Part shown: piece by piece, positions 22,722 to 33,298 of the stretch | How the letters are laid out: each line of letters opens with the position of its first letter | How positions within the stretch are numbered: the stretch's first letter is position 1 | Origin: Coccinella septempunctata | Lineage: Eukaryota > Arthropoda > Insecta > Coleoptera > Coccinellidae | Length of the DNA: 64,000 nucleotides | Assembly: GCF_907165205.1 (NCBI RefSeq) | Contig: NC_058193.1 | Location: forward strand, 9,176,001 to 9,240,000 | Direction: 5' to 3' | The notes under the pieces: generated by a model | Seen by the model: only the letters and a program-made list of their open reading frames with translations | The model's database searches: none | Told to the model about the DNA's origin: nothing | Translations under genes and position numbers: made by a program

Positions 22722-23277
22722 TTATGTTCACGCTGAAGACAGACGTGGGAATCCGAGCTCCTGGCTTGTCAGTTTGTTTCTGTGGTGTGATTTCGCATAG
22801 TGCTCTGTATCAGGTGAAGAGTTGTTTTCATTTTCGGGTTGTTTGGGGTTCTGATAGATATTGGATTTTATTTTTCTTTGATTCTTTCCCTTATCTCAGT
22901 TAAGCAATTTTGTTGTTTACCTTTCTTATCGGCGCGCTTGGCCAGGTATAGCACGGCGCATACTCTCGACCCGTAGCGGCTACTGTAACTGGTGATACTG
23001 TACCGGGTTGATACTTATTCTACAAAGCGAATTTCATTCTGCGGAACGCCTGCTGCAATTCAGGATCTAATACTCGTCACTCAACTGGAGTCAACTGTTT
23101 ATCCTCGCCAATATTTCCTCGCCATTATTTCCTCCATCTCTCTTACTCCTTTACCATGGCCTACCTTTCCTAGTGTAAGTCTTTCGTACAGGCCCATGAA
23201 AGTGAAGAGTCCATAATTGTTGTCCATTCAACCTTTTCATTTTGTCACTGAGGATCGGGCTGAATAGTGAACAAGGA
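22722..23277 (+). other. Probable 5' UTR region of LINE D
   Basis: No protein domain is seen. It lies between LINE C and the LINE D ORF1. Its GC-rich stretches (about 22930-23000) contrast with the flanking AT-rich DNA. Assigning it to LINE D is an inference from position and strand only. Confidence 0.35.
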
Positions 23278-23547
23278 TTTCTTCATAAACTTTTTAGGGT
23301 TTTCACTCCCAATCTCTGAAACAAAATCAATTAAAAATGAAATCAACGATTTGCTCCTGCGTAAATTCTTGCACTAATTTGTCAGGAGCAAATTTACTAG
23401 AAAAAATTGTTGCCTGACAATGAACTGAAAATAAATAACGTTGAAATTATAATTCTAAGTTTACGCAGGAGCAAATCGTTGATTTCATTTTTAATTGATT
23501 TTGTTTCAGAGATTGGGAGTGAAAACCCTAAAAAGTTTATGAAGAAA
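23278..23547. mobile_element. Foldback MITE, 270 bp, 88-bp perfect arms
   Basis: The arm at 23278-23365 is the exact reverse complement of 23460-23547, with a unique centre of 94 bp. AACAAGGAT occurs at 23270-23278 and again at 23588-23596, so the inserted unit may include another 40 bp on the right. No ORF. Confidence 0.85.
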
Positions 23548-23597
23548 TGCAGAATCCTCCCAGAATAAATTTCAATCGATATCAGTAAACAAGGATG

Positions 23598-24546
23598 CCT
23601 AGAAACTGTTCCGGTTGTATAATCTCCAATTCGGCTAAATCGATTTCCTGCTTTAAATGCAAAAAAATACTTTCACTCTGATTGTATAAATTTAACGGAT
23701 CGCGAGTTGGAGTACCTCGAGGAGACAAATGAGAAATTGAGTTGTCCTTATTGTTTTAAAAACGAACGCCTGTTGCGTAGCGGTTCGGTAGGCTCTTGCG
23801 CGTTGCCGAAGGATGAAAGAGCCAATGAGCCTATCACTGTCCAACACTTCAACGCCCTCATGGAAATGATGCAGGGCATGTCATCCTCAATCGAGCGTGA
23901 CAGTGGACAGAAGGACCCATTTTCACAGATAGAAAAATGCAATGCAACATTGGAAAAACATCAGGAAATTCTATCACAGCACGAATCGGCACTGAAGTTC
24001 AACAGATCGGACATTGAGTCTTTGCAGCAAACTCACGAAATATAATCCAGCAAGATATCACATGTTTAAAATGAGGTCACTAAGCTTTCAAAATTGGCTT
24101 CTGAGTCCTCAGATTTCGGTTCTCGTGCACTTGATTTTTCTGAGGTTATTGAGCGAGTGAAAAGGTCTCACAATGTTATTGCACTTAACGTTCCTGAGGC
24201 TGCGGGTGGTGGGGGGGATGCAGCTGTGGCAGCGGATATAGCTGACTCTATTGTTGGCACAGCCAGTCGGTACTTGGTGGATACGGTTAGGCTTCCTTCA
24301 AAGGACAAAGCACGCCCGCGGTGTCTAAAAATGAATATTTCTCAGATCTCGTCTACATGGGAGTCAACAATACCGTGGAGTTACCATCCATGACGATAAA
24401 ACTAGAGCTCCTTTGGTCGAGATGAATGATCTTCGAGAAGAACTTAAGAGAAGACAATCAGGTGGTGAGGGGAACCTAACGATTAAATATGTAAAGGGCA
24501 TCCCCAAAATTGTTCCATTGGCCGATTCAACAAAGGCTGCATGCAC
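23598..24546 (+). pseudogene. LINE D ORF1: zinc-finger, coiled-coil and nucleic-acid-binding protein
   Basis: ATG at 23598 gives a Cys-rich N-terminus CSGC...CFKC (residues 5-24). In a shifted frame HSDC and CPYC complete a PHD/RING-like finger. It is followed by a helical region (IEKCNATLEKHQEILSQHES) and, after a stop near 24045, by FSEVIERVKRSHNVIALNVPE, the ERxxRxxNV signature found in ORF1 of many insect CR1/Jockey-like LINEs. GNLTIKYVKGIPKIVP, at about 24470, is the typical C-terminal end. At least two frameshifts or stops. ORF1 proteins bind element RNA. Confidence 0.7.
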
Positions 24547-25392
24547 AAAAAACTGAATACATTTGTAACATGGCCATCAGTCTACAGAAACGTTCAATCA
24601 CTTTCTTCTAAATTTGCTGAAGTATTAACTTATTTACAGGAACACAAACCTTGTTTCCTCATTTTCACGGAAACTTGGTTGAGACCAGATATTTCCGATC
24701 ATGCTTTCTCTATATCAGATTATATCCTATATCGAGACGACAGCGATGTTACTGTGGGGTACCGTGGTGTCTATATTTATTTAAAGAAATCAGTTTTTGA
24801 TTCATTTCAGATTGGGGTTGCTCATAACCCATGGCCAGATAATAACAATCTCTTCGTCAAAGTTTCGAATTCTCATTTTTCCTTACTTCTTGGTTGCATC
24901 TATCGTCCTCATCCTTGTTTGAATGACCTCGACCTAATCCAGTTTCTGTCCGATTCGATATCATCAAGCCAGAACGTATTCATCGCAGGTGACTTCAATT
25001 GCCCCGACTTAGATTGGCCCCTAAATCGTATGCCTTCGTTCAGCTCTCCTTCCTTTCCTTTTGCAGAACTATTTTGCAACTCAGCCTACCAGCAAGTGAT
25101 CGATCGTCCCACTAGGTTTCGTTCGGGTCAGGAACCCTCTCTTCTTGACCTGTTTTTGGTCTCTGACTCCAATTTGATATTCGACGTCGATTACCTACCA
25201 CCTTTTGGACGTTCCGATCATATCACTCTTTCAACCGAGTTTCAATTCTGCCTCCTGATGAACAATAGATCCACCAGAGTCACCAGGCACGTTGATTACA
25301 ATAAAGTTTCTCATATGCTGTCTACTGTCGATTGGTCTGGTGTGTGCAGTGGTGATAATGTGGAGAGAATGTGGAGGGGTTTCCTGGAGGAA

Positions 25393-25406
25393 ATTAATAA
25401 CGTGAT
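25393..25406. repeat. Target-site duplication, left (ATTAATAACGTGAT)
   Basis: A 14-bp sequence repeated exactly at 26027-26040; it flanks the Penelope-like foldback insertion. Confidence 0.93.
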
Positions 25407-25642
25407 CTATGATGGTTCACTTCCTTCAGGTATTATAACTACGATAAGGAAGGTTTTAACGGCATACAGACAGGAATTGAATTCTGAAAAAAGTACCACC
25501 CAGAGCAACAATTCCTGTCTGCATGCCGTTAAAACCTTCCTTATATTATATTTCCAGACATTAAAACTATCATAACAATTATAACTACTATTGGTTAACA
25601 GGAGCTAGGAATTCGTGGGTTGATTAACAAACCATAGCTAAG

Positions 25643-25680
25643 TGCCAACGTTTCGCAAAATATATTTGCTTCTTCAGGGC
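25643..25680 (-). ncRNA. Hammerhead-like core, left arm of foldback
   Basis: Complement of the right-arm motif: GCC, CTGAAGA, extra A, GCAAA / TATAT / TTTGC (stem II), GAAA, CGTT, GGC. Stem I is GCC/GGC. The CGTT in place of a six-base stem III makes activity doubtful. Confidence 0.45.
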
Positions 25681-25928
25681 AGAGCCATATTCATGTTTTC
25701 CACAAGTTATTAATATTTTCCACGAACAGCCAGTGATGCATTGAAAATTCGAGAGTTCAGCTCAGACAATTTTCAGATTGAAGACACCTTGTTTTACATA
25801 TTATCTATATAATATGTATGTGTGTCTTCAATCCGAAAATTGTCTGAGCTGAACTCTCGAATTTTCAATGCATCACAGGCTGTTCGTGAAAAATATTAAT
25901 AACTTGTGGAAAACATGATTATGGCTCT

Positions 25929-25966
25929 GCCCTGAAGAAGCAAATATATTTTGCGAAACGTTGGCA
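25929..25966 (+). ncRNA. Hammerhead-like core, right arm of foldback
   Basis: GCC (25929-25931), CTGAAGA (25932-25938), A, GCAAA (25940-25944), loop, TTTGC (25950-25954), GAAA (25955-25958), CGTT, GGC (25963-25965). Same layout as the motif in the full Penelope element at 7117-7161, with unrelated stem sequences, so the core is kept while the stems differ. Confidence 0.5.
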
Positions 25967-27654
25967 CTTAGCTATGGTTTGTTAATCAACCCACGAATTC
26001 CTAGTTCCTGTTAACCAATAGTAGTTATTAATAACGTGATTGCAGCTTGCACCACAACGAAGACACGTAAGTGCAACAGGGTACGACCATGCATTGACAG
26101 AAAGGTCTTAGAAATGGCTAGGAGAAAGGAATCCCTGTGGCAGAGGTATCTTCGCACAAAATCCGATGAAGATTATAGAAGCCACCGTCATTATTCAAAC
26201 CATGTTTCGCAGTTTGTTCAACAAGCCCGGAGAATCTACGAAAAAAGATTGGTTTCCTCGAAAAACAGGATAAGTTTCTTCAAGTACTTGAGAACATTTA
26301 TGACCGGGAGGATCGGTGTACCTCTGGTCCGTAACGATTCGGGTAATCTGTCTACCAATTTGACTGAGGCAGCAGATTCTTTGGCTACTGCATTCTCGTC
26401 TTCATTCACAATTGAGTCTGATGCCCCCCCTCCTGAAGTACGAATTCCTCGCTGTGGATCTGGTTTATCTAACATCGAAATAGATAAGGAGATGGTCAAG
26501 AAGTATCCGCGGTGCGCGAAGACTGATTCTGCGCCTGGACGCGATGGTACATCTGGTACCTTGTTGCGACACTGTGCTGACGCCTTAGCTCCACCCCTAA
26601 AAGAAATTTTTTCCTGCTCGCTAGAAACAGCAAAACTCCCGGGTGACTGGCTTGCAGCTTCGGTGACTCCTGTTTTCAAAAAGGGTGACAAGTTGTCCCC
26701 CCATAACTATCAGCCCATTAGTTTGCTGTCTACGATATCTAAGGTGCTGGAAAGAATAATTTGTGACCATAATATTCAGTTCGCCTCAGCCCATATGCTC
26801 ATACCTAAAGAACAACACGGTTTTACATCAGGACGTTCAACTCTAACAAATCTATTGATCTGTGAACGAGTGGACCAAAGCCTGGGATATGGGTATACCT
26901 GTGGATGTACTATTTCTGGATTTTTCCCGAGCTTTCGATAGAGTACCACATCGTAGACTGTTGCATAAACTCCAACACCTGGGCATTAGGGGTGAAATAC
27001 TATCTTGGATAAGAGCCTTTGTATCAAATCGCTCTTATAGGGTGAGAGTCGGCGATTCATTTTCTTGTGAGAGAGCAGTCACTTCTGGAGTTCCACAGTG
27101 CTCCGTCCTGGGCCCCATACTATTTCTCTTGTACACGTCTGACCTTCCCAGTTTGCTGCGCTCTAGATGCTCTATGTTTGCCGACGACTCGAGAATCTAC
27201 AACTTTCCCGTCACCGAGTCAGCGAGCTCACAGCGTGATCTGGGTACCATTAGTTAGGTGTAGTGATTGGGGTCTGCCTATGAATGTTGGTAAGTGCTGC
27301 GTCCTCCATCTCGGAAAGAACAACCCTCGAGCAGCGTATTACATTGATGGTGAGCCTGTGAAAATTGTGTCCAGTCACTGTGATCTTGGTCTGGTGGTTA
27401 CCGAGGATATGCAGTGGTCTGAGCATATTTCTTCCGTTTGTGCAAAGGCTAAAAGATCCGCCTATGCTATCTATAAAGCTTTCGGGGAAGTGATGTCGGC
27501 ACCCTTCGCATGCTTTTTACTACATATGTGCGACCTATCCTTGAATACTTGGGTCCTGTCTGGTAGCCATCCACTAAACGTAATGAAAACTTGCTGGAGT
27601 CGGTTCAAAGGTGGATGACTCGATTTCCTTACCCACGGGATAGGCCTTCCTATG

Positions 27655-28187
27655 CCTTGTCTATGCATATAATAATATCAGGGATCTCCCCAAATATGGG
27701 GACACCCATGATTATCACACACGATACAGAAATAATATAAAATCCAAGTATATGCGACTTGAAAAATCGAAGAATGGTCCCAATTTCATCTCTCATAAAC
27801 TTTTCAATAAGTTACCTGTGGAGGTTAAGAGGCTCAATCCTAAAGAATTCAACAAAAGAATCAATGAAATATTGACGACAAATGCATTTTGGAGTGTGCA
27901 GGAGTTCTTGTCCAGTGACCTGACATCTTTTGAAATAAATTATTGAATATTTACTATATTCCTTATTTTTGATTGGAATGGTATATTGTGTCCTCCCAAA
28001 TTTGTAGTGTCCAGGTGTTTTTTTATTCTTGTTAAATGTTTTTTATATAATTTTTGACTGTGATATGAGATGGTTAAATCATCCTATTCCTATTTTGAAA
28101 TATGACTTGTGCAATACAGTGTATTTTGTAAAGTAGCACCAATAAATTATCTTATCTTATCTTATCTTATCTTATCTTATCTTATCT
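27655..28187 (+). mobile_element. LINE G: 5'-truncated LINE 3' end with (CTTAT)n tail
   Basis: The coding end KYMRLEKSKNGPNFISHKLF, KLPVEVKRLNPKEFNKRINE and FWSVQEFLSSD (27752-27946) is the C-terminus of a LINE related to LINE E. It is followed by a 3' UTR with AATAAA (28140) and (CTTAT)7 at about 28150-28187. It is inserted in the same orientation into LINE D, whose coding sequence resumes at 28188. Confidence 0.8.
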
Positions 28188-29022
28188 TATGAGTGTCGTC
28201 TGGAGATTTTTAACCTTCCTAACTTCCGAGACCGACGCGAAAGAGGTGATCTATCTATAACTTATCGTTCCTTACGTGGTCACTTTGGTGCGGAGATAAA
28301 GGAGATCTTCAGGTTGAATTTGAATCACCTTAGGCGCGGTTCTCACTGGAGCGATACGATAAACGATGCGACAAGTGATTCGATAAGCAACCCGACCCTG
28401 ATTCGACACGGATCTCTTATAACCGTGCAAATGTAATGGAAGCAACTAATTCAGTGCACACTGAAGCGATCGCGATTCTACACCGATGAATATCGAAATC
28501 GCGTCGGTTTGGGGGACACAACTGCCGTGTCGCTTCAGCGACAGAAAGGTGATTGAGAATCAAATCGGAAAAAGTAGCATAGAATTTCGTAATTGCTTGA
28601 CTAATAAGCGCTATCGCTATCGCTTCAGTGTGCACTGGAATGTTGCGAGGATAAAAGTTGCATCGGGCGATAAAAGATTGCTCAGGTTTCATCGTTTATC
28701 GTATCGCTACAGTGAGAACCGCGCCTAAGAGGACACAACTTCAAATTTCTGGAGGAAAAATTTCGAACAAACCTACGCCAAAACTTTCTTTGTAATAGGG
28801 TGTTCGAAACATGGAATCGCCTACCGGCAGATGTTGTTGGTGCTGCATCAGTAAATGGCTTCAAGAACTCCTTCGACAGATGGAGAGCACCGACTCTGTA
28901 GTGTTCTTATGTGTGTGGTTTCGTTAGATTTCGTGTTCTCAGTATGTGAACATTTATATTCACTTTTTTTTGAGTTTATAGATTCATTCTCAACTCTTAT
29001 TTCTTATAATAATAATAATTCA
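28188..29022 (+). pseudogene. LINE D ORF2 C-terminus and 3' end (split by MITE)
   Basis: ECRLEIFNLPNFRDRRERGDL and IFRLNLNHL (28188-28332) continue after the MITE as RGHNFKFLEEKFRTNLRQNFL, CNRVFETWNRLPADVVGAAS and GFKNSFDRWRAPTL, ending in a stop at about 28901. The 3' UTR ends in an (AAT)n tail at about 29005-29022. Confidence 0.8.
28333..28725. mobile_element. MITE, 393 bp, palindromic, PIF/Harbinger-like
   Basis: The ends GGCGCGGTTCTCACT and AGTGAGAACCGCGCC are perfect inverted repeats. Subterminal GCGATACGATAAACGATG is matched at the other end with small differences, and an inner dyad AGTGCACACTGAAGCGAT is mirrored near 28620. It lies between TTA and TAA in LINE D, compatible with a TWA target duplication carrying one substitution. 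It interrupts the codons for NHL and RGHNF. No ORF. Confidence 0.85.
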
Positions 29023-30071
29023 ATGACTTCGCCTATCATGAAAATTTTGGAACCTGAAATCGTGAGTTTTACTCTAGTTATTTGTTTATTGATTCATTAC
29101 TTATTTGTTTATCAATGTTTAACCTACAAAATTTCTATTTTCTTCGTTCCAAGTTTTAGCTTATTTATATTGTAGATATTCATGGTTTGATAATGGCTAC
29201 TAACCGAAACATACAACCTGTATGATTGAACATATGATTCCAAAAAATCGAGGTGTTTTCAAGACCTTTTCACTGCTTCTATACTCAACGCTTCAAAATG
29301 GGATTCTATGAGATTATGTTTCATATTGTTTTTCACATCGAAGATTATATTAATTTCATTTTGTGGTTGTTTTTTAACCGATATAATGTTTTATATCTTT
29401 TGTTTTTCATATTCATGACTATATTTTATGTTGTGGTTGTTGTTTTTCATTCAATTGAATATTTCATTCTTTTCATATTGAACTGTATATTTTAGATTGT
29501 GAGTGTGCCAAATTTATTTGAATTTTTGAAATTAACAATTTAGTTCTGTAAAACTAGTTTGATCATTAACAAAATAAAGACAATCATCACAAAATAATTT
29601 TTAAGGAGTGTGAAGTATTTCTACAATGAATTCTGGCATTTCAACAAACACATGAAATTCACAATTAAATTCTGTGAATCTGCTTTGTTTATTCACAAGA
29701 TTATAATATTATATGGTCTAATTAATACTAATTTCACGACGCATTCTCGCGACAACGAGTGGTGGTTCCACAATGAATCCTGTAATATTTCGAATTCTTT
29801 TAATTTAACAATTTATTTCTGAAATAATACTTTGCGAATTCACAAAGTATTTGTAATTTTCCAATAGAATCCAAAAAACTTTATTGTGATTTCACAATGA
29901 GTATTCATAGGTTTAGTTTGTAGAAAAACCAATCGAAAAAATTGAATGTGAAAGCACAACCAACTTGTAATTCATATTTTATGTTATTTTTCAAGGTTCT
30001 CCTTTCAGAATATTCCTTATAAAATTCCAGTGATTATCGTTGGTCACAAATAACCCAAGATTCTCACTGTA
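29023..30071. other. AT-rich DNA without recognisable gene
   Basis: No coding domain. From about 29500 to 29960, motifs of the form ATTCACAA / TTGTGAATT recur in both orientations. This resembles subterminal repeats of an old DNA transposon, but no outer inverted repeat could be defined. Part may be the unrecognised U3 of gypsy LTR C. Confidence 0.45.
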
Positions 30072-30800
30072 ATTTCACTATTTCGTTCTCTCAGTGCAGT
30101 GCACGATGCGAGTTCCATCAAACTTTCCAGAATACATAGGTAAGACAGCACTACGTAATTATTATCTTGGAACCTCAGCATCCAATTCCACCCGTCCTAA
30201 GCCACAGTTTGAATTCCACCCCTACTATTAGTAAGATACTCTGCTGGTGTGGCTACCCTGGGTGGTACGGAACGCACTTTAGTGTGGCTACCCTTTCTTG
30301 ATATTCTTCTTTCTTTCCTGTGCTCACCTCACTGTTAGTACGATACTCTGCTAGTGTGGATACTCGGGGGGTGCAGAACGCACTTAAAGGTGAGCCGTCC
30401 TAGGTCTGTGCCGTGTTATTTCAATCCCTAACCTTGCTGAGTTCCGATACTTGTCCGTTAAGTGTGAGTCTTAGATTCTGGCTGGTGAACACGTCCGTAA
30501 ACCCCGTATCACGTTTTAGATGGGATCCCCTGTTTTATTCCGCCCGTATTGCTTCGTAAATTCACCACCCAATATTGTTATTTGTATTTGATTCCGAGGA
30601 AAAACCTTTTCAATTGTGCAAAGAAGACTGTCCGTTCAATACCTACTACAAATCAAATTTGGGTACGTTAATTTTTACTGTCACTGGTTATCGCTTACAC
30701 CCCACGGAACCTCGTCTTCGACTCGAAGCTACCAGGGTAGGTTTGCTATTTTCCCTTTAAAGAATAACGCTGGAGTACCCCGAGAGAAAAAGGCGTTACA
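30072..30800 (+). repeat. Gypsy copy C LTR (eroded; left boundary uncertain)
   Basis: It aligns by eye to gypsy LTRs A and B from the splice-donor-like AGGTAAGAC (about 30140), through GAGCCGTCCTAGGTCTGTGCC and TTCCGATACTTGTCCGTTAAG, to the U5 end CCAGGGTAGGTTTGCTATT and GGCGTTACA at 30800. The sequence upstream of about 30072 does not match, so the U3 is different or lost. Confidence 0.75.
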
Positions 30801-31186
30801 AAAACGGCGCCCGAGCAGGGACAGTTCAGAATCTAGTAGGAAGCAACAGAGGTGAGAGATATTAACCGGACAGTGAGCGAATTCTCGAAACAGTGAGTAA
30901 AACCTCAGAACAGTGAGTAACTATCTCTTGCACGGAAAACGGCGAAAAATAAACTTGAGGTGTGTTTTATTTCCTGCCACCCTGTATTGAACTGTTTTAC
31001 TGTGAATTGAATTCAACTTTGAAAATTTACCTATTGTTGAACGCTCTGTTTTACTGTGAATTAAATTGAATTTTTGAAATTCACCTATTTTTGAACCGCA
31101 TTGGAAAAAATTTGTGATAACTCTTTTAATTGATTACTATCTTGATGTGTTGAAAACTGAATTGTTATTACGCCTTTATTCATTTT
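30801..31186 (+). pseudogene. Gypsy copy C leader with primer binding site
   Basis: AAAACGGCGCCCGAGCAGGG directly after the LTR is one or two changes from the tRNA-Lys type PBS. It is followed by the leader with CGGACAGTGAGCGAATTC and repeated CAGTGAGTAA, as in gypsy B at 50051-50400. Interrupted at about 31187 by a LINE fragment. Confidence 0.75.
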
Positions 31187-31504
31187 ATTTATTTATTTAT
31201 TTCAACAGAACAAGGGTTGGTGTTGGAGAACCAATGAACCCAAAAGATACAAAATAACTTCTGAAAATGAACAATCGATTTGTTGATAGAAAACTAAAAC
31301 AAAACAAAAAGGAGTACTGGTTTTAGTGTAGAACGCCTATCGTCCAGCCTGTTCTTGAAAGCGTTCACCGAGGGAGCCTCCACAACAGTTCTTGGAAGCT
31401 GATGCCACATGGTGAACACTCTGTTGGAGAGAACCATCTGTCTTGTTGCGGACTTGAATGCTTCCTTCTGCAGTTTGAAGCTATGGCCTCGCAGGCTATT
31501 CGTA
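31187..31504 (-). mobile_element. LINE 3' end fragment within gypsy copy C
   Basis: The minus strand reads HSFKLQKEAFKSATRQMVL, NRVFTMWHQLPRTVVEAPSV and NAFKNRLDDRRS, a LINE ORF2 C-terminus. It is followed by a 3' UTR and an (AAAT)n tail at about 31187-31205. It joins the gypsy leader directly to late gag, so about 2.2 kb of gypsy sequence was lost at this site. Confidence 0.8.
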
Positions 31505-31959
31505 TTCAGACGACTTTTTCCGCCGGGAGAAAGCCGTCCAACGTCATCCAGATCCAGAGAGTCAAAAGTCCAGAAACAGGAATCACACCGTCCGATTTCT
31601 CCAGACAGAACCGAAGGCCGGTCCAGATTTTCAACACCGTCATCCCGCCGTCAAGCCGAAAATAGCGAGGCTGACCAGACCGAATCAACATCAGAGATGA
31701 GAGTGTTCTTCCAAATCCAGTGTTTCCAGTGTGGTGGATATGGTCACATGCGTCGAGAATGTCGCAGGCCACCGAAAATCTTCTGTTCCTGATGTCAAAG
31801 GGAGAATATTCTCTCACGAGACTGTCCGTGTTCAGGAAACTGAAAGGGGAGATTGGAGGCGGAGTCGACCACATCTCCCGGAATCTCGACTCCACTGGCA
31901 CCCACTACCTGTAATGACAACCGTCCGTTAGTAGAGGTCAGAATAGTCGGCAAACATGG
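31505..31959 (+). pseudogene. Gypsy copy C gag C-terminus and gag-pol junction
   Basis: Nucleocapsid remnant with CFQCGGYGHMRREC (CCHC) followed by CS, a stop, and CQRENILSRDCPCSGN, matching gypsy B. The frameshift region is preserved (about 31837-31895), with AGGAAAC in place of GGGAAAC, and is followed by the start of the pol frame up to VEVRIVGK. Similarity ends at 31959. Confidence 0.85.
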
Positions 31960-32298
31960 TGTTAACGGATCAACACGTATTTATTTTCGCTCCGCGAATC
32001 TTTGCCTTTTCGATAGTGAAAACTTTTTTATTCTCAAGAAAAGTTATATTGGTGTAAACTTGAGACATTAGTCTTTCCAGTGTGTATATTAAGACATTGT
32101 CTTCAATGTCTTAATATTTGTATTAATATTTGTATTTGATATTTAATATTTGGCCTGATTTGGCAGAAATTGGTTAGTCTTTATTGAAGAAAATCACGGA
32201 AAACTTATCAGCTAGAACACCTGCTGACGAGATACCCGATAACGTATCGCTAGTTGTGGTTCTTATTACATATACCAGTGGCGTACCCAGCTTCTGAT
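31960..32298 (+). other. Probable 5' UTR of LINE F
   Basis: AT-rich, no domains. It contains a 12-bp perfect hairpin ATTAAGACATTG / CAATGTCTTAAT near 32089-32116. Boundaries are inferred from the end of gypsy C and the ORF1 ATG. Confidence 0.45.
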
Positions 32299-33109
32299 AT
32301 GGCAAGCCAGGAGAGTGTAAAATTGAACTGCTCTTATTGCAGAAGGCCGGTATCGAGTGCCGCTTGCTGTTCTGAGTGTGAGGCCTCATTTCATCCAAGT
32401 TGCTCCATTAAAGCGCGCACTGTAATGAAGGATGGAACGTTGCTGTGTTGTCAGCACTTGAATGAGAATCCCTTATCCTTAGAATCTCCTATTTGAGAGC
32501 CAGTTCAAGGAATTCAGGGATGAAATAAAAAAGAATTATCTTTCCCAAATATTTGAGATGAATGAGAAGATTGAGACTTTGTCTGCTCAAGTGAATGCTC
32601 AGGCGGAGGACATCTCATTGCTTAAGGCCACCGTTGCTTCGCTTAGCTCATCCTCGGCGCAATCCAACGCGGGAGGTTCAGCGAGTCCTGATGAATTCAT
32701 TATGGAAATGGAGGAGCGTCAAAGGCGATCCAAAAATATTATTGTTTACGATATTGAGACACAGAACTCTATGAGCGATGAAGTAAAAGTTATGTAGACA
32801 ATTTTGTCTAAAATTGTCCCAGATGTGAAAATTGTCAGGGCGTTTCGTTTGGGAAAGAAGATGGGAAATAGGCCACCACCTTTAAAGTTGATGTTCGGAA
32901 GTTCTGATGAAGTTCTGAATATCCTGAAGAATAAGCATAAGATCGGTCAACCTCCTGTGAAGTTGTCGGCCGATTTGACACTCAGGCAGCGTGAGTATTT
33001 GGGTGATCTTCGGCGGGAGTTGGAACATCGTAAGGCTAATGGGGAATTAAATATTACTATAAGATACATAAGTGGTATACCGAGAATAGTTAAGGTTAGA
33101 AAAAACTGA
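32299..33109 (+). pseudogene. LINE F ORF1: PHD-like finger, coiled coil, nucleic-acid-binding domain
   Basis: The ATG at 32299 (MASQESVKL) opens a Cys/His finger: CSYC, CCSEC, FHPSC, LCCQH. A stop at 32494-32496 and a frame change follow. The next part has a coiled coil (FEMNEKIETLSAQVNAQAED) and MEERQRRSKNIIVYDIE, the ERxxRxxNI signature. After one TAG (32795-32797) come IVRAFRLGKKMGNRPPPLKL, LTLRQREYLGDLRREL and YISGIPRIVKV, ending at 33109. The domain order is the same as LINE H and LINE E ORF1. RNA-binding chaperone role known for ORF1 proteins. Confidence 0.75.
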
Positions 33110-33264
33110 TTGAAAGGGATAACTACAGTTTTAATCGCTTGAGTGTCTATTACCAGAATTTTCGTAGTATTAGGAGTAAATTTAAACTTTACGAGTTAGT
33201 TAAGAATGTAAATGTTGCAGATTATGATGTAATCTTGTTGACCGAGACATGGCTTGACCCTTCC

Positions 33265-33266
<2 letters not shown>

Positions 33267-33298
<32 letters not shown>

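Larger units (their letters stand above)
25407..26040. mobile_element. Penelope-derived foldback insertion in LINE D
   Basis: 634 bp including one 14-bp duplication. It contains two nested dyads. The first is small: 25444-25479 with 25509-25544, 36 bp, one mismatch. The second is large: about 25581-25787 with 25822-26028, about 207-bp arms, a few mismatches, AT-rich loop. Each large arm carries a hammerhead-like core. An 11-bp direct repeat ATTATAACTAC (25432 and 25578) flanks the small dyad, suggesting a nested event. No ORF, so it is non-autonomous. The Penelope origin is inferred from the hammerhead-like motif and the terminal-repeat-like layout. Confidence 0.75.
24547..27618 (+). pseudogene. 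LINE D ORF2: endonuclease and reverse transcriptase, interrupted by foldback insertion
   Basis: The endonuclease is at 24575-25250 (RNVQSLSSKFAEVL, FTETWLRPDISDHAF, GVYIYLKKSV, GCIYRPHPC, AGDFNCPDLDW, GRSDHITL). The linker is cut by the insertion 25407-26040. Removing the insert with one 14-bp repeat restores an uninterrupted frame between EEINNVI and AACTTTK. RT: PVFKKGDKLSPHNYQPISLL, EQHGFTSGRSTLTNLL, then a shift, LFLDFSRAFDRVPHRRLL (motif A), SGVPQCSVLGPILFLLY (motif B with PQG changed to PQC), SMFADDSRIY (motif C, FADD). After another frame change: NPRAAYYIDGEPV and the thumb. Truncated at about 27650 by LINE G and resumed at 28188. Confidence 0.83.

Noticed and set aside
29253..29822. 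Open frames rich in Phe/Ile/Tyr as membrane proteins
   Set aside because: They follow AT-rich composition, and no consistent helix pattern or context supports them.
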